From Ichthyophis bannanicus (Eukaryota > Chordata > Amphibia > Gymnophiona > Ichthyophiidae), in NCBI GenBank assembly GCA_033557465.1, contig CM066033.1:586426438-586490437 (forward strand): DNA of 64,000 nt. The letters run 5' to 3'. Below are positions 54,598 through 64,000 of this stretch, in pieces (within the stretch, counting starts at the first letter, position 1; each line of letters starts with the position of its first letter). Under the pieces are notes generated by a model that was not told the origin of the DNA, ran no database searches, and saw only the letters and a program-made list of their open reading frames with translations. The translations under genes were made by a program, and so were the position numbers.

Positions 54598-54790
54598 GGA
54601 GTACTTTAATGGTTAGAGCACTGACTTGGAAACCAAGCAACCAGGTTTGATTCCCACTAGCACCCCTTGTGGCCTTGGGCAGGTCACCTAACCCTCCATT
54701 GCCTTGGAAGAAAGGCCTGGCAATCTATTTCCAGTCACACTCAAAGGTACACATTGCATTGCCTAAAGCCCTCTAGCAACTGTCCCTTTT
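54598..54790 (+). mobile_element. tRNA-derived SINE, second type
   Basis: Box A-like TTTAATGGTTAGAGC (about 54606) and box B AGGTTTGATTCCC (54643-54655) are followed by the conserved CCTTGGGCAGGTCACCTAACC block (about 54675). The head differs from the SINE at 11152. The 3' tail is not obvious. Confidence 0.65.
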
Positions 54791-55385
54791 TCAGTCTCAG
54801 ACAGATCTGAGGCCCTTTTTGGCTTGGGGGCCCAGGGCAATTGCCAGGTTCCCTCCTAATGACAATTGTATCTGCTGTCTTTTATTTTGTACAATATAGG
54901 GGTAAATGCATTTCTGTTTCTCTTGTATTGCACTACATGCAGCGTCCGGCTTTTAGAGGTTTTAGTTTAATTTTTGTCTATATATTCCTCTTTTCATTTT
55001 GTGCTCACTTATATATGTTAGTATGGAATTTCTGTTTAAGAATATGTAGCAATCTGGCTTGTTCAGCTTGCATATTGCCCTCTCTGCAATTATTGTTTGA
55101 GGTGGAGCAAGGCATGGGGCAGGGCCGGGATGGGCAGGGGATGGGCATGGATGGAGCAAGAATAGCCACAGGTGGCAGGTTTTTCTCTTTCAAAAAGTTG
55201 GCACCCTATCTTCCACCAACAATTAGTCCCTGCAGTTCTCCCAAACTTCAGTAAGGGGTTATTCCAAAGCACAAATAGCGGGGATGGCCATCCCAACAGG
55301 ACATCCATCCCCACTATTCGTGCCTTTTCCCGGTCCTGTCTACCTTCCCCGATTCTAATGTTGGCCCTGTACGTCCGGGACCAGC
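54791..55385. other. no recognised gene
   Basis: Only short frames without motifs. A G-rich stretch at 55110-55160 is low complexity. Confidence 0.35.
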
Positions 55386-55394
55386 GACTTGCAC

Positions 55395-55851
55395 GGGGAA
55401 CTTATTCCACCTCCAAGGTGGAATAAGTTCCCCTAGTCACCAGTGATTGGTGGGCCCAGGGCATGGATGGGGCAGGGGGGGGGGGGCAAGGATATTCCCT
55501 GCAGCCTGACCCTGGCCTTAGCAGGCCAGATTGGGGGTTGGGCTGCAGGGAAATCACTGCTGGAGCCAGCAGCCACTGATCACAGCTCTTCAATGGAGCC
55601 GCGATGCCATGGCAACTGGACGCCATGGCACCACGGCTCAATTGAAGAGCCCTGACTGAGTTAGTAGGGGAAGGCCTGTATGTGCAGGCCAAATGGACTT
55701 GGAGTTCCAGCCTGCACATACAGGCCTGTTCGCGATTCTGATCCCATGGGGCTGGACGTGCCTCGCAGGATCAGAATCGCGAATCCCTCTGTGTATCCGA
55801 TTCTGGATGGACGCACAGAGGACCTGGACATGCAGGATGGAATCGGGCCCT
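55395..55851. repeat. cluster of four hairpins
   Basis: Successive inverted repeats: GGGGAACTTATTCCACCT with its complement (about 55397-55435, loop 3); GCTCTTCAATGGAGCCG against CGGCTCAATTGAAGAGC (55580-55652); GGCCTGTATGTGCAGGC against GCCTGCACATACAGGCC (about 55673-55727); and CGCGATTCTGATCC against GGATCAGAATCGCG (55730-55784). The segment ends in ATCGGGCCC followed by TAA, like the Harbinger-type MITEs. No coding sequence. Confidence 0.65.
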
Positions 55852-56280
55852 AAACCTTCAGAGCCATTTTAAAACTTCTTTTACCGTACACAACTCTTAG
55901 CAAGACCTTAAGAAATTTTCCAAAACAATATCCAAAAACAAACCTTTCTTGCTTTCACACACTGACAGTGCATCATAAACTGTATGTTGTCATGGGCTTC
56001 TCACATTTGAAAACAGTATCCCTCCACAGCCCACTTGGAAGAAGCCTTGTGCCTGGAGCTGCTCAACCCCTCCCCTTACAGAACAGCTTCTGTACATGCT
56101 CAGTAGCTGTAACTTCCTGCTAGCAACCCTGAAGCCCCAGAGTGCCAGGTGTTTTAAAGCAAACTTTATTCCTTTTCAGGGCCGGATTTACGTATACGCC
56201 ATGTACGCCATGGCGTAGGGCCCACAGCCGGCAGGGGCCCACAAAAAAAGAACCAGGTTTTTTTTTTTTCAACTCAATTA

Positions 56281-57118
56281 AAAAAAAAACCTGGTGGCTG
56301 CCGCCGCGGGGCCCCCTCTGCTGCCGCGGGGGCCCCGTCTACAAGCTGGTCCGGTCCGGTCGGGTCGGGTCGGGTCGGGTCTCTCTCCCTCCCTCCCTCC
56401 CTCCCTCCCTCGCTGCAGGCTGCGAGAGACGCGAAGATAGAGCGTCTCCTCGCGTCTGTGTTAAGCCCGCAGGGGCTGATGGGATTTCCCATCAGTCCCT
56501 GCGGGCTTAACACAGACGCGAGGAGACGCTCTCCCTTCGCGTCTCCTGCAGCCTGCCGCGAGGGAGGGAGGGAGAGAGACCCGGCCCGACCGGACCGGAC
56601 CCGACCAGCTGGTAGACGGGGCCCTCGCGGCAGCAGAGGGGGCCCCGCGGCGGCAGCCACCAGGTTTTTTTTTAAATTAAATTTTACTTTAGGCCGGGGG
56701 GGGTAGGAGTCCTACCCCCCCCGGCCTAAAGTAAAATTTAATTTAAAAAAAAAACCTGGTGGCTGCCGCCGCGGGGCCCCCTCTGCTGCCGCGGGGGCCC
56801 CGTCTACAAGCTGGTCGGGTCGGGTCGGGTCCGGTCGGGTCGGGTCTCTCTCCCTCCCTCCCTCGCTGCAGGCTGAGAGAGACGCGAAGATAGAGCGTCT
56901 CCTCGCGTCTGTGTTAATTAACACAGACGCGAGGAGACGCTCTCCCTTCGCGTCTCCTGCAGCCTGCAGCGAGGGAGGGAGAGAGACCCGACCGGACCCG
57001 ACCCGACCGGACCGGACCGGACCCGACCAGCTTGTAGACGGGGCCCCCGCGGCAGCAGAGGGGGCCCCGCGGCGGCAGCCACCAGGTTTTTTTTTTTTTA
57101 TTAAATTTTACTTTAGGC
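56281..57118. repeat. chain of alternating ~210-bp inverted repeats
   Basis: Four copies of one segment (CCTGGTGGCTGCCGCC...GACGCGAGGAGACG) lie head-to-head and tail-to-tail. Symmetry centres are at about 56485.5 (GGGATTTCCC), 56709 (TAGGAGTCCTA) and 56917.5 (GTGTTAATTAACAC). Arms are about 200 bases with few differences, including poly-A/poly-T ends, CGGGTC repeats and CCCT runs. Such symmetry would let either strand form long hairpins. Confidence 0.92.
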
Positions 57119-58080
57119 CGGGGGGGTTAGGACTGGTAATGGGCTATGGGGGGGGGGGGTAGGACTGGTAATGGGCTATGGGGGGGGGTAGGTAGGACTG
57201 GTAATGGGCTAGGGGGGGGTAGGACTGGTAATGGGCTATGGGGGGGGGTAGGACTGGTAATGGGCGAGGGGGGGGGCTGGGGCTGGAAATGGACTGGGGG
57301 GGTTAGGGCTGGTAATGGGATATTGGGGGGCTGGGGCTGGAAATGGGCTGGGCTGGGCTGGGCTGGGGGGGGTTAAGGCAAGAGGTGCGCTGATGGGGTC
57401 AGGACTGGTAATGGACTGTGGGCTGTTGGGGGGGGCTTAGAACTGGCAATGGGCTTTGGGGGGGGTTAAGACTGGTAATGGGCTATGGGCTGATGGGGGC
57501 TGTCTGGTAATGGGCTATGGGGGGGCGCTAGGACTGGAAGTGGGCTGGGGGGTTAAGATTGGAGGTGGGCTGATGGGGTTAGGACTGGTAATGGGCTGTT
57601 GGGGGGGGGTTAGAACTGGTAATGGGCTTTGGGGGGTTAAGACTGGTAATGGGCTGTGGGCTGATGGGGGTTGTCTGGTAATGGGCTATGGGGGGCTAGG
57701 ACTGGAAATGGGCTGGGGGGTTAAAACTGGAGGTGGGATGATGGGGTTAGGACTGGTAATGGGCTGTGGGCTGATGGGGGGGGTAGGACTGGCAATGGGC
57801 TATGGGGGGCTGACTGGAAATGGGTTGATGGGGTTAGGACTGGAAGTGGGCTGATGGGGGGTTAGGACTGGTAATGGGTTATAGGGGGGGCTTAAACTGA
57901 AAATGGGGTGATGGGGGGTTAAGGACTGAAAATGGGGTGATGGGGGGTTAAGGACTGTAAGTGGGGTGATGGGGGGGCTAGGACTGGTATTGGGTTGGGG
58001 GGTTGCTAGGACTGGAAATGGGCTGATGGATGGCTAGGACTGGAAATGGGCTGATGCAGGGACTAGAAGGGAATGGATGC
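57118..58080. repeat. G-rich minisatellite
   Basis: About 30 degenerate units of GTTAGGACTGGTAATGGGCT followed by a run of 4-9 G. Unit length varies from about 24 to 40 bases through G-run and short insertions (AATGGGCTGATGGGG). Strong potential for G-quadruplexes on the plus strand. Long apparent frames here (for example 57146-57376) are Gly-rich artefacts. Confidence 0.9.
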
Positions 58081-59251
58081 TGGGTGAGGCTGGAACTAGA
58101 AGGGAGCTGATGTTGGGGGAGGATTAGAATGGGATGGGGCTGGAAGAGTAAAATGGAGAAGGGAAAAATATTTTGTGTGGGAGGGATAAAAAATCTACAA
58201 TTGGCCGGGTATTGGGAGAGTAAGTGGGGATTGAGGATGGAGGGGTAAAATTTGAGTGGATGAAATAGGAATGAGGAAAGAGCAAAAGGAGAAAGATTAG
58301 TATGTTAAAGCAGATGTAGAGAGAGAATGGAAAAAAATCTAGAAGAGAGAAGAAAGGACAAATGGACAGCAGACGATGGAGAGTTAGCAGAAGACACGAA
58401 GAAACCAGAAGAAAGTGGCTGGAGCAATTGCAGCTGAAAAAAATGCACAAAAGGTAGAAAAATATCTCTTTATTTTGAATTTATTAATTGGAATATGTCA
58501 GCTCTGGTAAATGTGCATCATTAACATCTGCGCTTTGTTTAGTACAAGAGCAAATTAATGTATAGTTTTATTTCTACAGTGTTGTACATTCCAAGTTTGG
58601 CTTTTGGGATTCCCAGTTTAATTATTGTCTTCCTATTTCTAAATTGTGATTACTTGTTTGGTGATGGTCTATGTTCTGCATGTGTAACTGAGCTGAGGTG
58701 TTCTGTTTATATAATTCCTATTTGACATTGCCACTTGTTCTCTTTCCCCAGTAGGTCATGTATTGTTGTTCTCTGAAATGTATTGGTTTAATATTTGCAG
58801 TGTTGCCTTTTGATTGGTAGAGTATGGTGCTTTGTGAGTCCTGGTAGTGCTGTTAGGATACGGCGGGTTTGCTATGGGCAGTGTTTGTAGTAGTTCCTAA
58901 TGTGTCTGGCAGTTGGCACTGGATTATAGTAATGTAGAAATCTTTTAGTCTTTCTTTATCCATACACTCATTAAGAGGCACGTTTACTAAAAGTTAGTAT
59001 ATGGTAACATTATGCAAATATTTATGCAAATGAGGCCCCTTATGCAAATGAGGTCCGCACCCCCCTTGGGCCGCCCCTGCTGGGGGCCCACAATTTTTGT
59101 TGGCGTAGGGCCTCACTCAAGGTAAATCCGGCCCTGTTCCTTTTCCATGGGTTATAGTCACATTGCAAACCAACTTCTATTGTTATAAGTCAGACTGTCT
59201 GTCTAAAGCTCACCATGATAATGGATATTCAAATCTTGTTTTCCTTTAATC

Positions 59252-59890
59252 CAGGGCCGTACCAAGCCATAAATGCACCTTGTGCGTCATGCACATCTGG
59301 TGTGCCCCCTCCCTCATCGCAGGTTTGCCATTTGCCCCATGCCCAGCATCTCCCATCTTGCCTTACCCCACACCTCCATGTCCAGTTGACTCCCCGCACT
59401 GCCTGCCCTTGTCCCGCCACCACTTTTCATGCTTCCAGCAGTGACGGGGAAGGGCAGGCAGCACGGACAACCATTTCTAAAAACAAAACAAAACATGCAG
59501 GTCTTTCCAACTCCGCGCTTGCCTGCAGATCTGACCCGTCCCTCCTCTGATGTATGCTCACATCAGAGGAGGGAGGGACCAGACCAGCCATTCAAGTGCA
59601 GGTCTTTGCAATTCCATGCTTGAATGGCTGATCTTGTCTCTCCCTCCTCTGACGCAGGCACACATCAGAGGAGGGAGGGGTCAGACCTGCATGCAAGTGC
59701 AGCGTTGGAAAGACCCACATGTTTTTTTATTAGAATTGGATGTCCGCTGCTGCCGCTGACACCACCACCGCTGGGGCAAGGGCAGGAAGCATGGGGGGGC
59801 AGGAAGCCGAGGCTGGCAGCCCCAAATATGCCCCTATTTCTTTGCGCCCTGTGCGGCCGCAACTCTTGCACAGGGCTAGGTATGGAGCTG
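59252..59890. repeat. degenerate hAT-like segment with palindrome chain
   Basis: CAGGGCCGTACCAAGCC at 59252 resembles a hAT terminus but no matching right end was seen. Inside, 59485-59735 forms another palindrome chain: TCCCTCCTCTGATG with CATCAGAGGAGGGA (59540-59576) and CTCCCTCCTCTGACG with CATCAGAGGAGGGAG (59639-59680). These are enclosed by ACATGCAGGTCTTTCCAAC and GTTGGAAAGACCCACATG. Confidence 0.5.
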
Positions 59891-61437
59891 CTTTAAGCAT
59901 TTCCTTTAACCAAAGGAACAAGTGAGCATGGGCTTCCTGTGAATGAGATAGGTCCTGCAATACCTCGGGACCAGGCAGGGAGAGAGTCAATCTTTCCGAT
60001 GTCTCCTCAGAGCTGGACAGGGCAAGGGACAGGCCCACTTGCAGCCTTAATATTATAAACTGAGAGGTTTTAATCAATGACATTTTTTTGCCTCTAACAG
60101 GGACTCATGCGGAGCACTCTAACATGGATAAAGAATGGCATTTCAGTTAGTTCTTATCTAATTTAGATTCATTGAAGCTTATTCAATATAGATTTTATTC
60201 AGAGGCACAGAATTGCAAAAGTCATTTTTTTAATTAGGCCCATTGTGTGAAAAAGTCTCATACATATACATGGATACCTGCTCTACAGTCAAAAACATTG
60301 ATTTTGGACTGTTCTAATGATTGATAGACAGATAGCATTATACATAATCTAGTAGAATAGTCATGACATACATTGTTAGTTTTTAATACAGCAGTAACGC
60401 TAAGACACATTTTTCTTATCTAACATGCCATCCTTGGTAGTACAGGATGTATTCTTTATCAGTGGTAAAACTTATACAAAGAGCTTTTTATACTTTATTT
60501 TATTTTATATTTGCAATGCATTTATAAATAATGCATAAGAAATTCTTGAGTTGAAAAATGAAGAAAGCTTACTGCAACACAATAAATATACCAACAGAAG
60601 TAAGGAGGAAATTACATAACATCTCACAATAAGAGAAAAAATTGCAAGATAAAACCAAAATAACTATTCAATGTACATGTAGGGCCTGATATTTAAAAAG
60701 CACTTATCTGGTTAGCAGCACCTGCTCTCCAGGTAAGTGCCGCTGCCCGGGTCCAACTGGCTGCAAATCACCCCGACCGCCCTTGCACTATCTGTATAGT
60801 GCTGGGGGGCAGCGTGGGCAGGGCATGGGAATTCCTGGCAATTACTAAGACAGCAGCAACATTCAGTCACTATCCAGTAACTTTAGGACAATGAAAGTGT
60901 TTAAAAAGCTATCCTTAATAATCCAGATAGTTATTTGGATAGCAGATTGAATAGTGCCACTATTTGGATAATTGTTGCAACTGACCATGCAATGGTGGGT
61001 TACTTTAGAAGGCGCATGTGCTTTTTCCATGTAGCCCTATCACTAAAATGCATTGTGGTTTTGCAAAACCATGGCACGCTAGGTAAAACACTACCACATT
61101 AAGGCTCAGCGGTGTGGGCAGCATGTTCTGATCAGTAAACATGCTGCATTGTGCCATAGCACATGGCAAAATTGGAGTGGGTGCACTTACCACCACCTAC
61201 TGATTTGGCGGTAAGTGCACCCATGCTAATTGCGAACCTTGCATTTAGCACAGGTGCGCCACCTGCAAGGCATTCACAACACTCACTCGCCACCCCTAAT
61301 GTTCCTACTTACCAACCCAATGCTAAAAGCACAGTTATTATAGAAATTGGACCATGCAAACTGTGCTAGTCCTAGGTTAACAGTTACCATGAGTCACCGC
61401 ATGCGGTTAACTCTTGCTGTAACCCATGTAAGCATAC
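59891..61437. other. mostly unassigned; MITE end at about 60683
   Basis: No gene. At 60683 GGGCCTGATATTTAAAAAGC looks like a left end of the Harbinger-like MITE family, but no right end was located. A hairpin GGGTGCACTTACC/GGTAAGTGCACCC lies at 61179-61223. Confidence 0.35.
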
Positions 61438-61440
61438 TTA

Positions 61441-64000
61441 GGGGTATGTTTACTAAACTGCGGTAACGTTACATAACGCGCGTTATGTACCGTTAATGAT
61501 CGTTGACGTTCCGCGGCGCGCTAAACACCGCAGAAGGTGGAGAGAGGGCGGAGAGAAGGGGTCAATGGGTGGAGTGTGGGCGGGGAGAGGCTCCATTCAC
61601 ACTAACGCACTGATTTGAAGAGCTGAATCCTAACGCGATTAAAAACCTGCCATTAGATGCACATATGCAAGAGAGAGAAACCATTTACGTGTCAGCAATG
61701 TACAGCCCAGGCAGGGAGCCCAAAAACTGTGATAGTACTGCTCCATGTACAGAAATACCATAGTGCCAAAGTATGAATGGCCACTATGGCGATGGTGCAA
61801 ATGGGGCATAGGGGGCCGCAGGCGGGACATGTAGCATGGGAAGCTGGGGCACAGGGTGGACCAGGCAGGCACCTAGGTGGCACATAGGAACATAGACACT
61901 GGAGATCAGCAAGACAGCAGTTAACCAAGGCCAAACACAATCCACCAATATCTACCTGGTCCACCCTAGCCAATAGTCGCTAGGGCACAGACCTGACAAC
62001 ACCCCAGCCATCCTGCCCCCATGTGGAGGGGACATAATAGTTGTAGGCAGTGATGGGGGGATGTGAGGATGTCCATGTATGCCCCCCCACCCCGGAACCC
62101 GCTCCCTAGGCAGGCACCTACCTACACAGTGGATGGCCTGGGATTGCGCACTACCAGCACTGACAGCAAATGGCCACGTCAGCTTGGCAGGGGGGCATGT
62201 GCCCGTACTGGATGGGGCAGTGCCACCTCCCTGCAGTGGACCTAGGCCATGCTCTGCAGCAGTACGTGGTGTGCAGTGCAACATAAAAGGTCTGGCTGAG
62301 GAAAAGTGCAGGTAGCCCCAGGGACTACCATGCATGTATGGCATCAGTGTGGTGCAGTACACCCAGCCAGTGTGTCCAGAAGCAGAGGGTCACAGGTTTA
62401 AGTCCCAGCTGTGGTTCCAGCAGAGCATGTCCCTATATTTCACCCTACAATGCAGATACAACAACAACATGTGCAAAGCCCAAAGCAGCGGTGAACAGGG
62501 GTGCAAACACCCACTCACACAGGCTCCACAGTCCAATGATGCATGGAGCAGCAGGCTGTTGGCCCCAGCAGTGGGATGATGTTATCACCAGAGCACTACT
62601 ACTACCCCCTGCACAGTTTAGCAATGTTGGCACTGTGCTCAGGACTAGTGTGGCGGGCAGGGCTGCCAACCACCCCTATTTTTGCATAATGCTTCAAAAG
62701 GAATGAGCGCGTTTGTATGTCTATCCATTGTTCTGTGGCTGCCCACACTTCACTGGGCCCAAAATGTCCCACTGTTGCCAGCGTTAGCCTGATTAGATGC
62801 ATAATGAGGAGCAAGGTATTCTGGGTATGGCCCGGACAGGGCAGATTGGCCAGGATGCATCCTCACAGGGTGTGGGGCAATGGCTAGGACACTGTAGTAC
62901 CTGACCACCACCTGCATGGACAGGGTGGCCACAGCATGGCATGCTGGGAAGGCCCTCACTCTGAACGAGCAGTGACCATGGCAGGTCTAGGTTCCCACAT
63001 AGCGCTCTAAACAATTTTTTTCTAGTAATATATTTGAGTTCCCCAGTGCTGGGGTTCCAATCACTGAGATGCCTGCTTGCTGCACATAGTTCCTGATGGA
63101 TTGTCTGCAGTTAGGCTGTGCATGGTCGGAACATCTTTAAGGTACAGTCTGACTGTGCTGTCTGCTGGTGACTGGCAGACAGTGGTGGGAGGCACTTGGG
63201 GTTTCCAGACCTAACCCCAGCATTGCTGCTGGTCTGCCACTGTTCCAGTCATAGTTATGGCTCTGACCCACCAACTCTGGGGGGCTATCTCGTACAAACA
63301 GGATGGAGGTTGCGTCCCTGGGGTGGGGCACTGTTCTTTACCTACAACAGGGTGATGTGGGCCCTTTGGGGGATGTAGTGTATATCACTGTGACCTGTCC
63401 AGTCACTGCTACACACACCTCATGCAATTCTAGGAACCCCTCTGCCCTGATAACAGCTGCCCATGTCAGCCAGACCCTCACACAGGGTACACACTAATCT
63501 GGCTGGTGTCTGATTCCACAGGGCCACATGTGACTGCCGGATACAGATGGACACCAAATTACCTTCGGCTGCACTGCACAGAACACCTGTCACACAGTGG
63601 TAGTGATGGGGATGTACAGCAGGACCTATCTCTAGTAGCACATGTACTGCGGACCTAGTGCTGGGCACCCATCCTATCGCTCAGGATGAACACAGAACCT
63701 GCACAATGGCATGGTCTGTAGCTACTCTGTGCCAGTATCACACACTGTCAGTTCGTCTTTCCAAGCTGGGGGACCGGAGAGGTGCAGACCCCATTTGGTG
63801 ATCAGCTGTAGACAGCTATTCAGCATGTGCATTGCATCATGGGTACTGGTGGGGTTACCCTATCCTGGCACTCAGAGCAGACAATTTGTGCGGTGACCTG
63901 CAGTCCTTCTGTACCCAGACATTGCTGTGACATACACCATGGGGGTATAGCCTACTGGTTAATACAATGCCATTCTTGGCAGTGTTCATGGATTCAGTTC
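61441..64000. mobile_element. second copy of the 4.3 kb TIR element, cut by window end
   Basis: Starts GGGGTATGTTTACTAAAC after TTA (61438-61440) and parallels 50121-53400 block by block. Matches include GAAACCATTT..GTCAGCAATGTACAGC (50433/61677), the CAGCTGTGG module (51378/62407), TAGCTACTCTGTGCCAGTA (53111/63719) and the tRNA-like module (53338/63946). No transposase in the visible part. The right end lies beyond 64000. Confidence 0.8.

Larger units (their letters stand above)
56177..59136. mobile_element. hAT transposon, non-autonomous, 2960 bp
   Basis: The inverted termini CAGGGCCGGATTTAC and GTAAATCCGGCCCTG are exact, and an 8-bp duplication TTCCTTTT flanks them (56169-56176 and 59137-59144). 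CAG ends and 8-bp duplications define hAT. The subterminal GGCGTAGGGCC motif occurs at both ends (56212 and 59102). No transposase frame was found. The interior consists of a chain of large palindromes (56281-57118), a G-rich minisatellite (57118-58080), a purine-rich stretch (58120-58460) and AT-rich sequence. Confidence 0.92.

Noticed and set aside
57146..57854. Long Gly/Met/Leu-rich open frames
   Set aside because: They are translations of the G-rich minisatellite; no coding signature and frames follow the repeat period.
1..64000. CRISPR arrays, prokaryotic operons, ribosome binding sites
   Set aside because: All recognisable genes are eukaryotic transposon genes; the tandem repeats found lack the spacer structure of CRISPR.

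Overview
The window looks like intergenic DNA from a repeat-rich tetrapod genome. No complete host gene was recognised. The repeat repertoire is CR1, L2, RTE/BovB-like, R4-like, L1 and Tx1-like LINEs, a Penelope-like element with a GIY-YIG domain, tRNA-derived SINEs with L2-like tails, and piggyBac, hAT, Tc1/mariner-like and PIF/Harbinger-like DNA transposons. That mix fits an amphibian, most plausibly a caecilian. The organism assignment is inference from repeat content, not from a host gene.

Layout, left to right. 1-2520: 3' part of a young L2-clade LINE with a fully open reverse-transcriptase frame. It is inserted in a minus-strand CR1 (2521-5875) that is itself split by a 1.25 kb TG...CA, LTR-like element with a GTAC duplication. 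6020-8500: decayed R4-type LINE carrying an L2 tail and a Harbinger-like MITE. 9.2-12.4 kb: MITEs, a tRNA-SINE and a TA-flanked mariner-type element that appears to carry a captured signal-peptide exon. 13.5-25.0 kb: a deep nest. A plus-strand CR1 ORF1 is split by a minus-strand CR1, which is split in turn by a plus-strand CR1 and a piggyBac. 25.0-31.5 kb: an L2 endonuclease/RT remnant, then a nearly complete minus-strand CR1 with esterase-type ORF1, ORF2 and tandemly repeated 5' leader. 31.5-36.1 kb: an RTE fragment split by a CR1 that carries an ORF1-only L1 and another CR1 piece, the latter with a SINE inside.

36736-40057 is a full-length RTE/BovB-like LINE with a 13-bp target duplication and a single in-frame stop. 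40-46 kb: a TIR element with a CR1 inside, a Penelope-like fragment and a Tx1-type L1 ORF1/ORF2. 46344-47872: a second ORF1-only L1 of almost the same length as the first. 50121-54463: a 4.3 kb TIR element with 3-bp duplications and tRNA-like modules. A second copy starts at 61441 and runs off the window. 56177-59136: a hAT element with an 8-bp duplication, filled with a four-arm palindrome chain and a G-rich minisatellite.

The most unusual signals are two ORF1-only (half-L1-like) elements with 14-bp duplications, a mariner-type element carrying a CpG-rich first exon with splice donor, the LTR-like element with a ~263-codon open frame, and the tRNA-module TIR element. All family names rest on recalled motif patterns; no database search was run.
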